From: Ramlibacter tataouinensis
Lineage (GTDB): Bacteria; Pseudomonadota; Gammaproteobacteria; Burkholderiales; Burkholderiaceae_C
Direction: 5' to 3'
Length of the DNA stretch: 64,000 nucleotides
Assembly: GCF_001580455.1 (NCBI RefSeq)
Contig: NZ_CP010951.1
Span: forward strand, 2,170,001-2,234,000
Shown here: positions 44,807 to 53,360 of the stretch, in pieces
Numbering within the stretch: the first letter of the stretch is position 1
Layout: each line of letters begins with the position of its first letter
Program-made: the position numbers and the translations under genes
The notes under the pieces: model-generated
Told to the model about the DNA's origin: nothing
The model's input: the letters and a program-made list of their open reading frames with translations, nothing else
Database searches by the model: none

Positions 44807-45421
44807 ATGTTCGGCGTAGCGGACTACGGCGCATTCGTTGCCGCCATCATCCTGTTTCTGGCCCTGCCCGGTCCCGGGAACCTGGCCCTCATCACCTCCA
44901 CCAGCAAAGGCGGGATCCGCGCCGGGCTGGCCGCCACTTTCGGTGTCATCGCCGGCGACCAGGTCTTGATGTGGGCGGCGGTGGCCGGCGTCGCCGCGCT
45001 GCTGCTGGCCTACCCGGCGGCTTTCCATGCGGTGCAGTGGCTGGGCGCCGCCTACCTGGCTTGGCTGGGGCTGAAGATGCTCCTGGCCAAGGCCGGGGCC
45101 AAGCCGATACTCAATATCCAGCCGCGCGACTATTTCCGCCAAGCCGCCCTGATCACGCTGCTCAACCCCAAGGCCATCGTCTTCTACATGGCCTTCTTCC
45201 CGCTGTTCGTCGATCCGGCGCGCCACCAGGGCTTTCTCACTTTCGGCGCCATGGCCGCGACCATTGCCGTGCTCACCTTCCTGTATGGCCTGGCCGTGGT
45301 GCTGCTGACGCATCACCTGGCAGAGCGCATGCGGACCAATCCGCTCATCGGCCGCATCCTGGAAAAGGTGGCCGGGGTGTTCCTGCTCGGCTTCGGTATC
45401 AAGCTCGCGCTCAGCAAATAA
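44807..45421 (+). CDS. LysE-family translocator
   Basis: This 204-residue protein has six predicted membrane segments and the N-terminal family signature LFLALPGPGNLALITSTSKGG, followed by GIRAGLAATFGVIAGD. The family exports amino acids or small metabolites. The substrate is unknown. It lies between rsmG (30 bp) and parA (2 bp), an insertion in the usual rsmG-parA order, and is probably co-transcribed with parA. Confidence 0.9.
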   Translation: MFGVADYGAFVAAIILFLALPGPGNLALITSTSKGGIRAGLAATFGVIAGDQVLMWAAVAGVAALLLAYPAAFHAVQWLGAAYLAWLGLKMLLAKAGAKPILNIQPRDYFRQAALITLLNPKAIVFYMAFFPLFVDPARHQGFLTFGAMAATIAVLTFLYGLAVVLLTHHLAERMRTNPLIGRILEKVAGVFLLGFGIKLALSK

Positions 45422-45423
45422 AA

Positions 45424-46194
45424 ATGGCCAAGATTTTCTGCATCGCCAACCAAAAAGGTGGGGTTGGCAAGACCACCACCACCGTCAATCTCGCTGCCGG
45501 GCTGGCCAAGGTCGGCCAGCGGGTGCTGATGGTGGACCTGGATCCCCAGGGCAACGCCACCATGGGCTCGGGCGTGGACAAGCGCGAGCTGGCGCTCAGC
45601 GTGTATGACGTGCTGCTGGAGTCGGCCACGGTGGCCGAGGCCCGCGTGCGCAGCGACAAGTGCGGTTTCGACGTGCTGGGCGCCAACCGCGAGCTCGCCG
45701 GCGCCGAGGTCGAACTGGTCGAAGTGGAGCGGCGCGACCGCCGGCTCAAGGGCGCGCTGGAGGCCGTGGCCGACGACTACGACTTCATCCTGATCGACTG
45801 CCCGCCCTCGCTGTCCATGCTCACGCTCAATGGCCTGTGTTCGGCGCACGGCGTCGTCGTGCCCATGCAGTGCGAGTACTTCGCGCTGGAGGGCCTGACC
45901 GACCTGGTCAACACCATCAAGCAGGTCCACGCCAACATGAACAAGGACCTGCAGATCATCGGCCTGCTGCGCGTGATGTTCGACCCGCGCATCACGCTGC
46001 AGCAGCAGGTGAGCGACCAGCTGAAGGCGCACTTCGCCGAGAAGGTGTTCGACACCGTGATCCCGCGCAACGTGCGGCTGGCCGAAGCCCCGAGCTACGG
46101 CCTGCCGGGCGTGGTGTTCGACCCCAACGCCCGCGGCAGCCAGGCCTTCGTGGACTTCGCGCGCGAGATGGTGGAGCGCATCAAGAAGATGTGA
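45424..46194 (+). CDS. parA: Chromosome partitioning ATPase ParA
   Basis: This 256-residue Walker-type ATPase moves ParB-parS complexes for origin segregation. It has the deviant Walker A KGGVGKTTT (about residues 11-19), and IDCPPSLSMLTLNGL for the Walker B/switch region. It lacks an N-terminal winged-helix domain, as in chromosomal ParA (Soj). It follows the LysE-type gene by 2 bp and parB lies 0.6 kb downstream. Confidence 0.96.
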   Translation: MAKIFCIANQKGGVGKTTTTVNLAAGLAKVGQRVLMVDLDPQGNATMGSGVDKRELALSVYDVLLESATVAEARVRSDKCGFDVLGANRELAGAEVELVEVERRDRRLKGALEAVADDYDFILIDCPPSLSMLTLNGLCSAHGVVVPMQCEYFALEGLTDLVNTIKQVHANMNKDLQIIGLLRVMFDPRITLQQQVSDQLKAHFAEKVFDTVIPRNVRLAEAPSYGLPGVVFDPNARGSQAFVDFAREMVERIKKM

Positions 46195-46245
46195 TGAGCC
46201 GCCAGCCCTGTAGAGGTAAGGCTTGTTAGCTACAAAATCAATAGC

Positions 46246-46785
46246 ATGAAACCATCCAACGTGCTGATCCTGCCGGGCTGGGAAAGCAGTGGCGCGGGCC
46301 ACTGGCAGACCCTGTGGGAGCAGCGCCATGGCTATGTGCGGGTCGAGCAGCACGACTGGATGAAGCCGCGGCGCGGTGACTGGCTGGCGCGGCTGGAGGA
46401 CATGGTGCTGGCGCGCGACGAGCCGGCCGTGCTGGTGGCCCACAGCCTGGGATGCATGCTGGCGGCGGCGTGGTCGGCGCACTCGCGCAACACGCATCGG
46501 GTCAAGGGCGCGCTGCTGGTGGCGCCCGGCGACGTCGAGCGGCCCGAGATCCGCGAGCAGCTGCCCAGCTGGTCGCCAATCGAGCTGGGCGCGCTGGCCT
46601 TCCCCAGCGTGCTGGTGGCCAGCCGCAACGATCCGTACTGCGCCTTCGAGCGCGCCCGGCTGTTCGCCCAGGCCTGGGGCTCGCAGCTGATCGACTATGG
46701 CGACGGCGGCCACATCAACGCCGAATCGGGCCTGGCGAGCTGGCCGGAGGGCCATGTGCTGCTGCAGGACCTCATGAAAGATTGA
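46246..46785 (+). CDS. RBBP9/YdeN-family serine hydrolase
   Basis: This 179-residue protein has a short alpha/beta-hydrolase fold with LPGWESSGAGHWQTLWEQ at the N-terminus, VAHSLGCM as the nucleophile elbow (Ser in HSLG), ASRNDPYCAFERA with the Asp and DGGHINAESGLA with the His. The natural substrate is unknown. It sits between parA and parB, separating a pair that is usually adjacent, and probably shares their transcript. Confidence 0.9.
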   Translation: MKPSNVLILPGWESSGAGHWQTLWEQRHGYVRVEQHDWMKPRRGDWLARLEDMVLARDEPAVLVAHSLGCMLAAAWSAHSRNTHRVKGALLVAPGDVERPEIREQLPSWSPIELGALAFPSVLVASRNDPYCAFERARLFAQAWGSQLIDYGDGGHINAESGLASWPEGHVLLQDLMKD

Positions 46786-46799
46786 GACAGGACACTAGC

Positions 46800-47720
46800 A
46801 TGGTCACGAAGAAACCGAAGGGACTGGGCCGCGGGCTGGAGGCCCTGCTCGGTCCCACCGCCGCGCCGCCGGCCAGCGAAGAGGCCGGCGCGAGCAATCC
46901 GGGGCTGCCCGCGTCCCTGCTGCTGGCCGACATGGTGCCCGGGCAGTACCAGCCGCGCACGCGCATGGACGAAGGCGCGCTCTACGAGCTGGCCGAGTCG
47001 ATCAAGGCGCAGGGCATCATGCAGCCGATCCTGGTGCGCAGGCTTGCCAGCGGCTTGCACGCCGGCAAGTACGAGATCATCGCCGGCGAGCGGCGCTTCC
47101 GCGCCGCCAAGCTCGCCGGGCTGGACAGCGTGCCGGTGCTGGTGCGCGACGTGCCCGACGAGTCGGCCGCCGCCATGGCGCTGATCGAGAACATCCAGCG
47201 CGAGGACCTCAACCCGCTGGAAGAGGCCCAGGGCCTGCAGCGCCTGACCAAGGAGTTCGGCCTGACGCACGAGCAGGCGGCGCAGGCGGTGGGCCGCTCG
47301 CGCAGCGCGGCCAGCAACCTGCTGCGCCTGCTCAACCTGCCCGACGTCGTGCAGGGCATGCTGATGGCGGGCGACATCGACATGGGCCATGCGCGGGCGC
47401 TGCTGGCGCTCGAACGCGCGTCGCAGGTCACGGCGGCGCACCAGATCTCGGCCAAGAAGCTGTCGGTGCGCGAGGCGGAATCGCTGGTCAAGAGGCTGGG
47501 CGCCGAGTTCAACCTGACTTCGCCCAAGCCCAAAGCCGAGAAGTCACGCGACCTGCGCCGCGTCGAGGAAGAGCTGTCGGACCTGCTCACCGCCGAAGTC
47601 GAGGTGCGTGTCAAGAAACGCGCCAAACGCAACGGGCGTATCGAGGAGATGGGCGAGATCGCCATTCAATTCAGTTCGCTCGAGGAGTTGAACGGGTTGA
47701 TCGACCGGCTGCGCGCTTAG
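46800..47720 (+). CDS. parB: Chromosome partitioning protein ParB
   Basis: This 306-residue DNA-binding CTPase binds parS and spreads along DNA. The N-terminal KGLGRGLEALLG part contacts ParA. The CTP-binding motifs GERRFRAAKLAG (with the GERRxR signature) and ENIQREDLNPLEEA are clear, then the parS-binding helix-turn-helix region (LTHEQAAQAVGRSRSAASNLLRLL). The C-terminal dimer domain follows. The start is at 46800, behind AGGACAC. Confidence 0.96.
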   Translation: MVTKKPKGLGRGLEALLGPTAAPPASEEAGASNPGLPASLLLADMVPGQYQPRTRMDEGALYELAESIKAQGIMQPILVRRLASGLHAGKYEIIAGERRFRAAKLAGLDSVPVLVRDVPDESAAAMALIENIQREDLNPLEEAQGLQRLTKEFGLTHEQAAQAVGRSRSAASNLLRLLNLPDVVQGMLMAGDIDMGHARALLALERASQVTAAHQISAKKLSVREAESLVKRLGAEFNLTSPKPKAEKSRDLRRVEEELSDLLTAEVEVRVKKRAKRNGRIEEMGEIAIQFSSLEELNGLIDRLRA

Positions 47721-47812
47721 GGCCGCGAAGGCGCTGCCCGGGTTTCGCGGCGAGCTTGAACAGCGGCCAAGGCTGGCCCTACACTCGCTCCAACATCACT
47801 GGAGGGGGTCCC

Positions 47813-49099
47813 ATGCTTGTTTCGATCCGGGTTCGTGCCACCGCGCTGACCCTCGCCTGCTGCGCTTTCGGCATCGCCCAGGCGCAAAACGTCAAGCCGC
47901 CCAAGGCGCAACTGTGGATGGACGTGTCCACCGGCACCATGGCAGGCATGCCCGAGATGGACAGCATGCCCGGCGCCGGCATGTTGGCGGGCATGATGGG
48001 CGGCGGTCGCGGCGCGGGCAATACCAGCTACGGTATGGCGCGCGGCATGAACATCATGCCCTCGCGCGTGCTGGACATCGCGCTGCACAACCGGCTCAAG
48101 CCCGGCGTCGAGGCCAGCCAGACCATTCCGGCGGGCATGCGCATGGGCGACAGCCTGCCGCTGGTTCCCCCGAAAGCCGAAGTGCGCGAGCCCGAGCCCG
48201 GTGAGATGCCGCGCGAGCACCAGATGGAAAGGCCCAAGGGCCGGATCCTGATCTACTGGGGCTGCGGCGAAGCCGTGCGCAGCGGCCAACCCAAGATCAT
48301 CGACCTGAGCGGCAACCCGGCCGACTGGGGTACGGCCTTTGCCGGGCGCTACACGCCGGACCGCGGCGCCAAGGTGGGGCCAGCCTATGCGCTCTACCCG
48401 AACGAGAAGAACCGGGTGGCCTTGAGCCGTGACAGTTCGTTGGTCGGATCGCACCAGGTCGTGGGCGACGGCGTTCCCGCGTCGATGAAGTTCACGCTGG
48501 GACCCGCACAGGACATCATGCCCGCCATCGACCTGCAGACCAGCGGCAGCCTGAAGGACAGCATCGTCGCGAGCTGGGGCAACGTGGCCAATGCCCGCGC
48601 CTACTACCTGCACGCGATGGGCATGCTGGGCAACAACGACATGGTGATGTGGTCCAGTTCCGAAACCGGCGATACCAGCATGGGCCTGTTCGACTACCTG
48701 TCCAATGCCACCATCGAACGCTGGCTGAAGGAGCGGGTGCTGCTGCAGCCCGACACGACACGCTGCGCGATCCCCAAGGGCATCTTCACCACCGCCGACG
48801 GCAAGTCCGGCGAGGGTGGCATGCTGCGCATGATGGCGTATGGCGGCGAGAGCAATTTCGCCCATCCGCCGCGTCCCGCCGACCCCAAGGCCGTGTGGGA
48901 ACCGGATTGGGCCGTGCGCGTGCGCGTGAAGTCGCAGACCATGGCGATGCTGGGCGCTGAAAGCAGCGGTCGCGGGCCTTCGGCCAGCCGCCCGAATCCG
49001 CAACCGGGACCCGCCCCGGAACAGGAACAGGGGTCCTCGGGATCGCTCATTCCGCTGCCCAATCCTGCGGGTGTGCTCAAGGGCCTCTTTGGCCGGTGA
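47813..49099 (+). CDS. Secreted Met/Gly-rich hypothetical protein, 428 aa
   Basis: This protein has a signal peptide (MLVSIRVRATALTLACCAFGIAQA) followed by a Met/Gly-rich stretch (MPGAGMLAGMMGGGRGAGN, about residues 46-64). The rest is beta-rich with GRILIYWGCGEAVRSGQPK and a repeat-like SWGNVANARAYYLHAMGM block. I do not recognise the family, though Met-rich segments recall copper-handling proteins. The C-terminus is Pro/Gln-rich. The start follows a strong ribosome site (GGAGGGGG). It ends just before a bidirectional terminator. Confidence 0.7.
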   Translation: MLVSIRVRATALTLACCAFGIAQAQNVKPPKAQLWMDVSTGTMAGMPEMDSMPGAGMLAGMMGGGRGAGNTSYGMARGMNIMPSRVLDIALHNRLKPGVEASQTIPAGMRMGDSLPLVPPKAEVREPEPGEMPREHQMERPKGRILIYWGCGEAVRSGQPKIIDLSGNPADWGTAFAGRYTPDRGAKVGPAYALYPNEKNRVALSRDSSLVGSHQVVGDGVPASMKFTLGPAQDIMPAIDLQTSGSLKDSIVASWGNVANARAYYLHAMGMLGNNDMVMWSSSETGDTSMGLFDYLSNATIERWLKERVLLQPDTTRCAIPKGIFTTADGKSGEGGMLRMMAYGGESNFAHPPRPADPKAVWEPDWAVRVRVKSQTMAMLGAESSGRGPSASRPNPQPGPAPEQEQGSSGSLIPLPNPAGVLKGLFGR

Positions 49100-49117
49100 G
49101 CGCGCAGCGCGGCAACA

Positions 49118-49144
49118 AAAAAGCCCGGCGAGCCCGGGCTTTTT
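49118..49144. terminator. Bidirectional intrinsic terminator
   Basis: AAAAAGCCCGG (49118-49128) and CCGGGCTTTTT (49134-49144) form an 11-bp stem with a 5-nt loop; both ends carry A/T runs. It lies between two convergent genes and can stop transcription from either side. Confidence 0.85.
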
Positions 49145-49160
49145 CTTGCGTGCGACGCGA

Positions 49161-50585
49161 TCAGATCGAAAAGATCTTCCCCGGATTCATGATGTTCTTC
49201 GGATCGAGCGCGCGCTTGATCGACCGCATCATGTCCACCGCGCCGGCGCCGGTCTCGGTGACCAGGAAATCCATCTTGTGCAGGCCGACGCCGTGCTCGC
49301 CGGTGCAGGTGCCGCCCAGGGCGAGCGCGCGCGCCACCAGCTTGTGGTTCAGTCCCTCGGCCAGTTCGCGTTCCTTCGGGTCGTTGGGATCGAGCAGGTA
49401 GCCGAAGTGGAAGTTGCCGTCGCCCACATGGCCGACCAGGAAGTAGGGCAGGCCGCTGTCGTCGGCTTCCTCGACCGAATCGAGCAGGCAGTCGGCCAGG
49501 CGCGAGATCGGCACGCAGGTGTCGGTGGAGATCGCGCGGCAGCCGGGCCGCGACTGGATCGCCGCGAAGTAGGCGTTGTGCCGCGCGGTCCACAGCCGCG
49601 TGCGCTCCTCCGGCGTGGTGGCCCATTCGAAGGCCTCGCCGCCGTGCTCGCCGGCGATCTCCTGCACGGTCTCGGCCTGTTCCTTGACGCCGGCCGGCGA
49701 GCCGTGGAACTCCATCAACAGCATGGGCTGCTCGCGCAGCGCCAGCTTGCTGTGCGCGTTCACCATGCGCACCGTGTTGCTGTCGATCAATTCGACGCGG
49801 GCGATCGGCACACCAAGCTGGATGACCTGGATCACCGTGCGCACGGCGGCCTCGATGCTGGGGAAGGAGCAGATCGCCGCCGACACCGCCTCGGGCAGCG
49901 GGTACAGGCGCAGCGTCACTTCGGTGATCACGCCCAGCGTGCCCTCGCTGCCGACCAACAGGCGCGTGAGGTCGTAGCCGGCGGCGGACTTCTTGGCGCG
50001 GGTGCCGGTGCGAATCACCTCGCCACTGGCGGTGACGACTTCCAGCGCCAGCACGTTCTCGCGCATGGTGCCGTAGCGCACGGCGTTGGTACCGCTGGCG
50101 CGGGTGGCGCTCATGCCGCCGACGGTCGCGTCGGCGCCCGGGTCGATCGGGAAGAACAGGCCCGTGCTCTTGACCTCTTCGTTCAGCTGCTTGCGCGTGA
50201 CACCCGGCTGCGCGGTCACCGTGAGGTCATCGGCGTCGACCGACAGCACCTTGTTCATGCGGCTGACGTCGATGCTGATGCCGCCCTGCACCGCCAGCAG
50301 ATGGCCTTCCAGCGAAGTGCCCACGCCGAACGGGATCACCGGTGTGCCGTGTTGCGCCGCCAGCTTCACGGCGTCGGCAACGTCCTGCGTCGATTCGGCG
50401 AACACCACTGCTGCCGGCGGCGGCACCTGGAACGAGGACTCGTCGCGGCCGTGCTGCTCGCGGATCGCCATGGCCGTCGAGCATTGGGCCCCGAAGCGCC
50501 GCGCCAGCGCATCGAGCAAGGCGGCGGGTACCTCGCGCTGGTGGACTTCGGGCACAAGGTGGTTGAACTCGGTGGGCGCGTTCAT
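49161..50585 (-). CDS. FAD-binding D-lactate/glycolate dehydrogenase-type oxidoreductase
   Basis: This 474-residue flavoprotein belongs to the GlcD/DLD group with a PCMH-type FAD-binding domain: VIPFGVGTSLEGHLL, VTAQPGVTRKQLNEEV, PGADATVGGMSATRASGTNAVRYGTM. The C-terminal part contains FLVGHVGDGNFHFGYLLDP and TCTGEHGVGLHKMDFL. It oxidises a 2-hydroxy acid such as D-lactate or glycolate. No GlcE/GlcF partners are nearby, so it probably functions alone. Confidence 0.92.
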   Translation of the reverse strand: MNAPTEFNHLVPEVHQREVPAALLDALARRFGAQCSTAMAIREQHGRDESSFQVPPPAAVVFAESTQDVADAVKLAAQHGTPVIPFGVGTSLEGHLLAVQGGISIDVSRMNKVLSVDADDLTVTAQPGVTRKQLNEEVKSTGLFFPIDPGADATVGGMSATRASGTNAVRYGTMRENVLALEVVTASGEVIRTGTRAKKSAAGYDLTRLLVGSEGTLGVITEVTLRLYPLPEAVSAAICSFPSIEAAVRTVIQVIQLGVPIARVELIDSNTVRMVNAHSKLALREQPMLLMEFHGSPAGVKEQAETVQEIAGEHGGEAFEWATTPEERTRLWTARHNAYFAAIQSRPGCRAISTDTCVPISRLADCLLDSVEEADDSGLPYFLVGHVGDGNFHFGYLLDPNDPKERELAEGLNHKLVARALALGGTCTGEHGVGLHKMDFLVTETGAGAVDMMRSIKRALDPKNIMNPGKIFSI

Positions 50586-50723
50586 GTTGCCTCCTGGAAT
50601 CGTCCAGTGTAAGGCCTCCCGCGCAGCCAGGCGGGCTACCGTCCAGCACCGGACGTGGCCCCGCATTCGTTCGCTGAGAGCAGGCCGGCAGCGCGAGCGC
50701 GTAGCCTGCGGTGAGACCTCAGG

Positions 50724-51278
50724 TCATCGTGTCGCGTCTTCGTATTCGAAGCGCGTGATGATGCCGTCGTGGTTGCGGTCCATTTCCTCGAAGCTGTAGG
50801 GCGCGATGGTCAGTCGCTGCGCTTCGGCGCGTGTCAGCTCGCCGTCCCGGTTGCCGTCGGCCTGGATGAAAGAGCGCGCGACGTCGACCACGGAGTACGG
50901 ATAGCCGCTGCCGGCCGACAGCCGCGGCGACGCCGGCGCGCCCACGGCGTAGCCGCCCGCGGCATAGGCGCCGCCCGGGGCCACCCCGCCATAGCCCGGT
51001 CCGCCGATCGGCCGGAAGCGACCGGGCGCGGTGGGCTGCGGCGTGCCCGGCGGGGGCAAGCCGGCCGGGAATGCCGACTGCAGGCCGGTGGGGTTCGGGC
51101 CGGCGAAGGCCTGGACCTGCGCGTTCGTCGGCGGTGGCGGAGCCGGCGTGACGCCGATCTGCAGCGGGCTCTTCGGCGTGGGAGCAGGCAGGTGCGCCGG
51201 ACCCGCGGCACCGGCATGACCCGCCGCCAAGGCAAGCAAGGCGGCGCACAGGCAGATCACATGGACGCGTGGCTTCAT
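50724..51278 (-). CDS. Secreted EF-hand protein, 184 aa
   Basis: This protein has a signal peptide (MKPRVHVICLCAALLALAAG), a long Pro/Gly-rich mature part (about residues 27-130) and two calcium-binding EF-hand loops near the C-terminus: DGNRDGELTRAE (residues 141-152) and DRNHDGIITRFE (167-178). It probably binds calcium in the periplasm. The gap before the FAD gene holds no gene. Confidence 0.82.
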   Translation of the reverse strand: MKPRVHVICLCAALLALAAGHAGAAGPAHLPAPTPKSPLQIGVTPAPPPPTNAQVQAFAGPNPTGLQSAFPAGLPPPGTPQPTAPGRFRPIGGPGYGGVAPGGAYAAGGYAVGAPASPRLSAGSGYPYSVVDVARSFIQADGNRDGELTRAEAQRLTIAPYSFEEMDRNHDGIITRFEYEDATR

Positions 51279-51388
51279 GCGCCAGATGCTCGCGCGCGGC
51301 ACACCGGAGGGGGGTCTGCAAATGCAAAACTTGTTGTGGCAGGGGTGAACGGCTGCAGCGCACAATCCAAGGATCAGGAGAGATCACC

Positions 51389-51952
51389 ATGGGCAAGCGC
51401 CTCACGCAAATCGCCACCCGCACCGGCGACGATGGAACCACCGGCCTGGGGGACAACACCCGGGTGTCCAAGGACAGCCTGCGTGTGCACGCCATGGGCG
51501 ATGTGGACGAGCTGAATTCGCACATCGGCCTGCTGCTCTGCGAGCAGTTGCCGGCGGACGTGCGCGAGCTGCTGGTGGATGTGCAGCACCAGCTCTTCAA
51601 TCTCGGCGGTGAGCTGTCGATTCCCGGCTTCGAGCTGCTCAAGGCCGATGCGGTGCTGGCCCTGGATGCGGCGCTCGAACGCTACAACGCGCAGCTGCCC
51701 AGGCTGCAGGAGTTCATCCTGCCGGCCGGCAAGCGTGCCGCGGCGCAGGCCCATGTCTGCCGCACCGTGGCGCGGCGCGCCGAGCGCGCGGTGGTGGCGT
51801 TGGGCGCGGCCGAGACCCTGCGTGAGACGCCGCGCCAATACCTCAACCGTTTGAGCGACCTCCTGTTCGTGCTGGCCCGCGTGCTCAACCGCATGGACGG
51901 CGGCGACGACGTCTACTGGAAGAGCGAGCGGCTGGCCCGCTCGGCCGACTAG
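51389..51952 (+). CDS. Cob(I)alamin adenosyltransferase, PduO type
   Basis: This 187-residue enzyme transfers the 5'-deoxyadenosyl group of ATP to cobalamin. The N-terminal ATP-binding TRTGDDGTTGLGDNTRVSK (about residues 10-28) and DELNSHIGLLL are diagnostic; CRTVARRAERAVVAL and YLNRLSDLLFVLARVLNR form the trimer helices. The start follows AGGAGAGATC. It is tail-to-tail with the permease gene (4-bp overlap). No cobalamin riboswitch was seen. Confidence 0.95.
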   Translation: MGKRLTQIATRTGDDGTTGLGDNTRVSKDSLRVHAMGDVDELNSHIGLLLCEQLPADVRELLVDVQHQLFNLGGELSIPGFELLKADAVLALDAALERYNAQLPRLQEFILPAGKRAAAQAHVCRTVARRAERAVVALGAAETLRETPRQYLNRLSDLLFVLARVLNRMDGGDDVYWKSERLARSAD

Positions 51953-53262
51953 ACCACTTTGCCGGCGGCCTGGGCCTGCGGCTCGCGATTCAGCAGCGCA
52001 TACAGCAGGATGGCGCCGAAGGTGGCGGTGCCGATGCCGCCGAGCGCGAAGCCGCCGAACTTCAACGTGAAGTCGCCGGTGCCCAGCACCAGCGTGATGG
52101 CGGCGACGATCAGGTTGCGGTTCTGCGAGAAGTCCACCCGGTTGTCGACCCAGATCTTGGCGCCCGCCGCGGCGATCAGCCCGAACACCACGATGGACAC
52201 GCCGCCCATCACCGGCAGCGGGATGGCCTGGATCACGGCGCCGAACTTCGGCGAGAAGCCCAGCACCACCGCGACCAGCGCGGCGAACACGAAGACCGCG
52301 GTGGAATAGATCTTGGTGGCCGCCATCACGCCGATGTTCTCGGCGTAGGTGGTGACGCCGGTGCCGCCGACGCCGCCGCTGATCACCGTGGCCACGCCGT
52401 CACCGATGAAGGCACGCCCCATGTACTGGTCGAGGTTGCGCCCGGTCATCGCCGTCACGGCCTTGATGTGGCCCAGGTTCTCGGCCACCAGGATCACCGC
52501 CACCGGCGCGATCAGCAGCATCGCGCCGGCATCGAACACCGGCGCGGCGAAGGAGGGCGCGCCGATCCAGGCGGCGTTGGCGATGCCCGAGAAGTCGATC
52601 GGCTTGCCTAGCCCCAGGCCGTTGGCGAGCACGGCGTAGATGACGCTGGCGATCAGCAGGCCCACCAGGATCAGCAGGCGCTGCAGCATGCCGCGGGTGA
52701 ATACCGCCACCAGCCCCACGCTGGTGAAGGTGACCGCCTGCATCCACGAGTCGAAGTTGCTCGCGGCCATGTTTTTCACCGGGATGCTCGCCAGGTTCAG
52801 GCCGATCACCGCCACCACGGCGCCGGTGACCACCGGCGGCATCAGCCGCTCGATCCAGCCGGTGCCGACGGCGTGCACGATCGCGCCGATGATCGCGTAC
52901 AGCACGCCGCAGGCGATGATGCCGCCCAGCGCGACGCCGATGTTGGCGTTCGGGCCCTTGCCCGCGTAGGCGGTGGCCGCGATCACCACGCCGATGAAGG
53001 CGAAGCTCGAGCCCAGGTAGCTGGGCACCTTGCCGCCGGTGATCAGGAAGAACACCAGGGTGCCGATGCCGCTCATGAGGATGGCGATGTTCGGATCGAA
53101 CCCCATGAGGATGGGCGCGAGCACGGTGGCGCCGAACATCGCGATCACGTGCTGCACGCCCATCGCGGCGGTCTGCGGCCACGGCAGCCGCTCGTCCGGC
53201 GCGATCACGCCGCCTTGCTGCAGCACGTCCGCGGGCTTCTCCTGCCATTGGAACAGTCCCAT
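51949..53262 (-). CDS. NCS2 uracil/pyrimidine permease (UraA/RutG-like)
   Basis: This 437-residue transporter has twelve or more membrane segments of the nucleobase/ascorbate family. Family elements include QHVIAMFGATVLAPILMGFD near the start, VAENLGHIKAVTAMTGRN and SGGVGGTGVTTYAENIGVMA. It imports uracil or related pyrimidines with a proton. The start follows AAAGGAGCGAGAG. A single-gene unit. Confidence 0.94.
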   Translation of the reverse strand: MGLFQWQEKPADVLQQGGVIAPDERLPWPQTAAMGVQHVIAMFGATVLAPILMGFDPNIAILMSGIGTLVFFLITGGKVPSYLGSSFAFIGVVIAATAYAGKGPNANIGVALGGIIACGVLYAIIGAIVHAVGTGWIERLMPPVVTGAVVAVIGLNLASIPVKNMAASNFDSWMQAVTFTSVGLVAVFTRGMLQRLLILVGLLIASVIYAVLANGLGLGKPIDFSGIANAAWIGAPSFAAPVFDAGAMLLIAPVAVILVAENLGHIKAVTAMTGRNLDQYMGRAFIGDGVATVISGGVGGTGVTTYAENIGVMAATKIYSTAVFVFAALVAVVLGFSPKFGAVIQAIPLPVMGGVSIVVFGLIAAAGAKIWVDNRVDFSQNRNLIVAAITLVLGTGDFTLKFGGFALGGIGTATFGAILLYALLNREPQAQAAGKVV

Positions 53263-53360
53263 CTCTCGCTCCTTTGTTGTTGGAAGGTGGAGCGATGCTA
53301 GGGGCTGCCCCGGGCGCGCGCAAGCGGCACGCCCGGGGGAGGGGGGAGGGGCCCCTCAGC

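Noticed and set aside
49071..50612. 513-aa plus-strand frame opposite the FAD oxidase
   Set aside because: His/Arg-rich shadow of a well-conserved flavoprotein.
51280..51388. Cobalamin riboswitch before the adenosyltransferase gene
   Set aside because: The spacer is only about 110 bp and shows no B12-box-like sequence or conserved fold that I can see.
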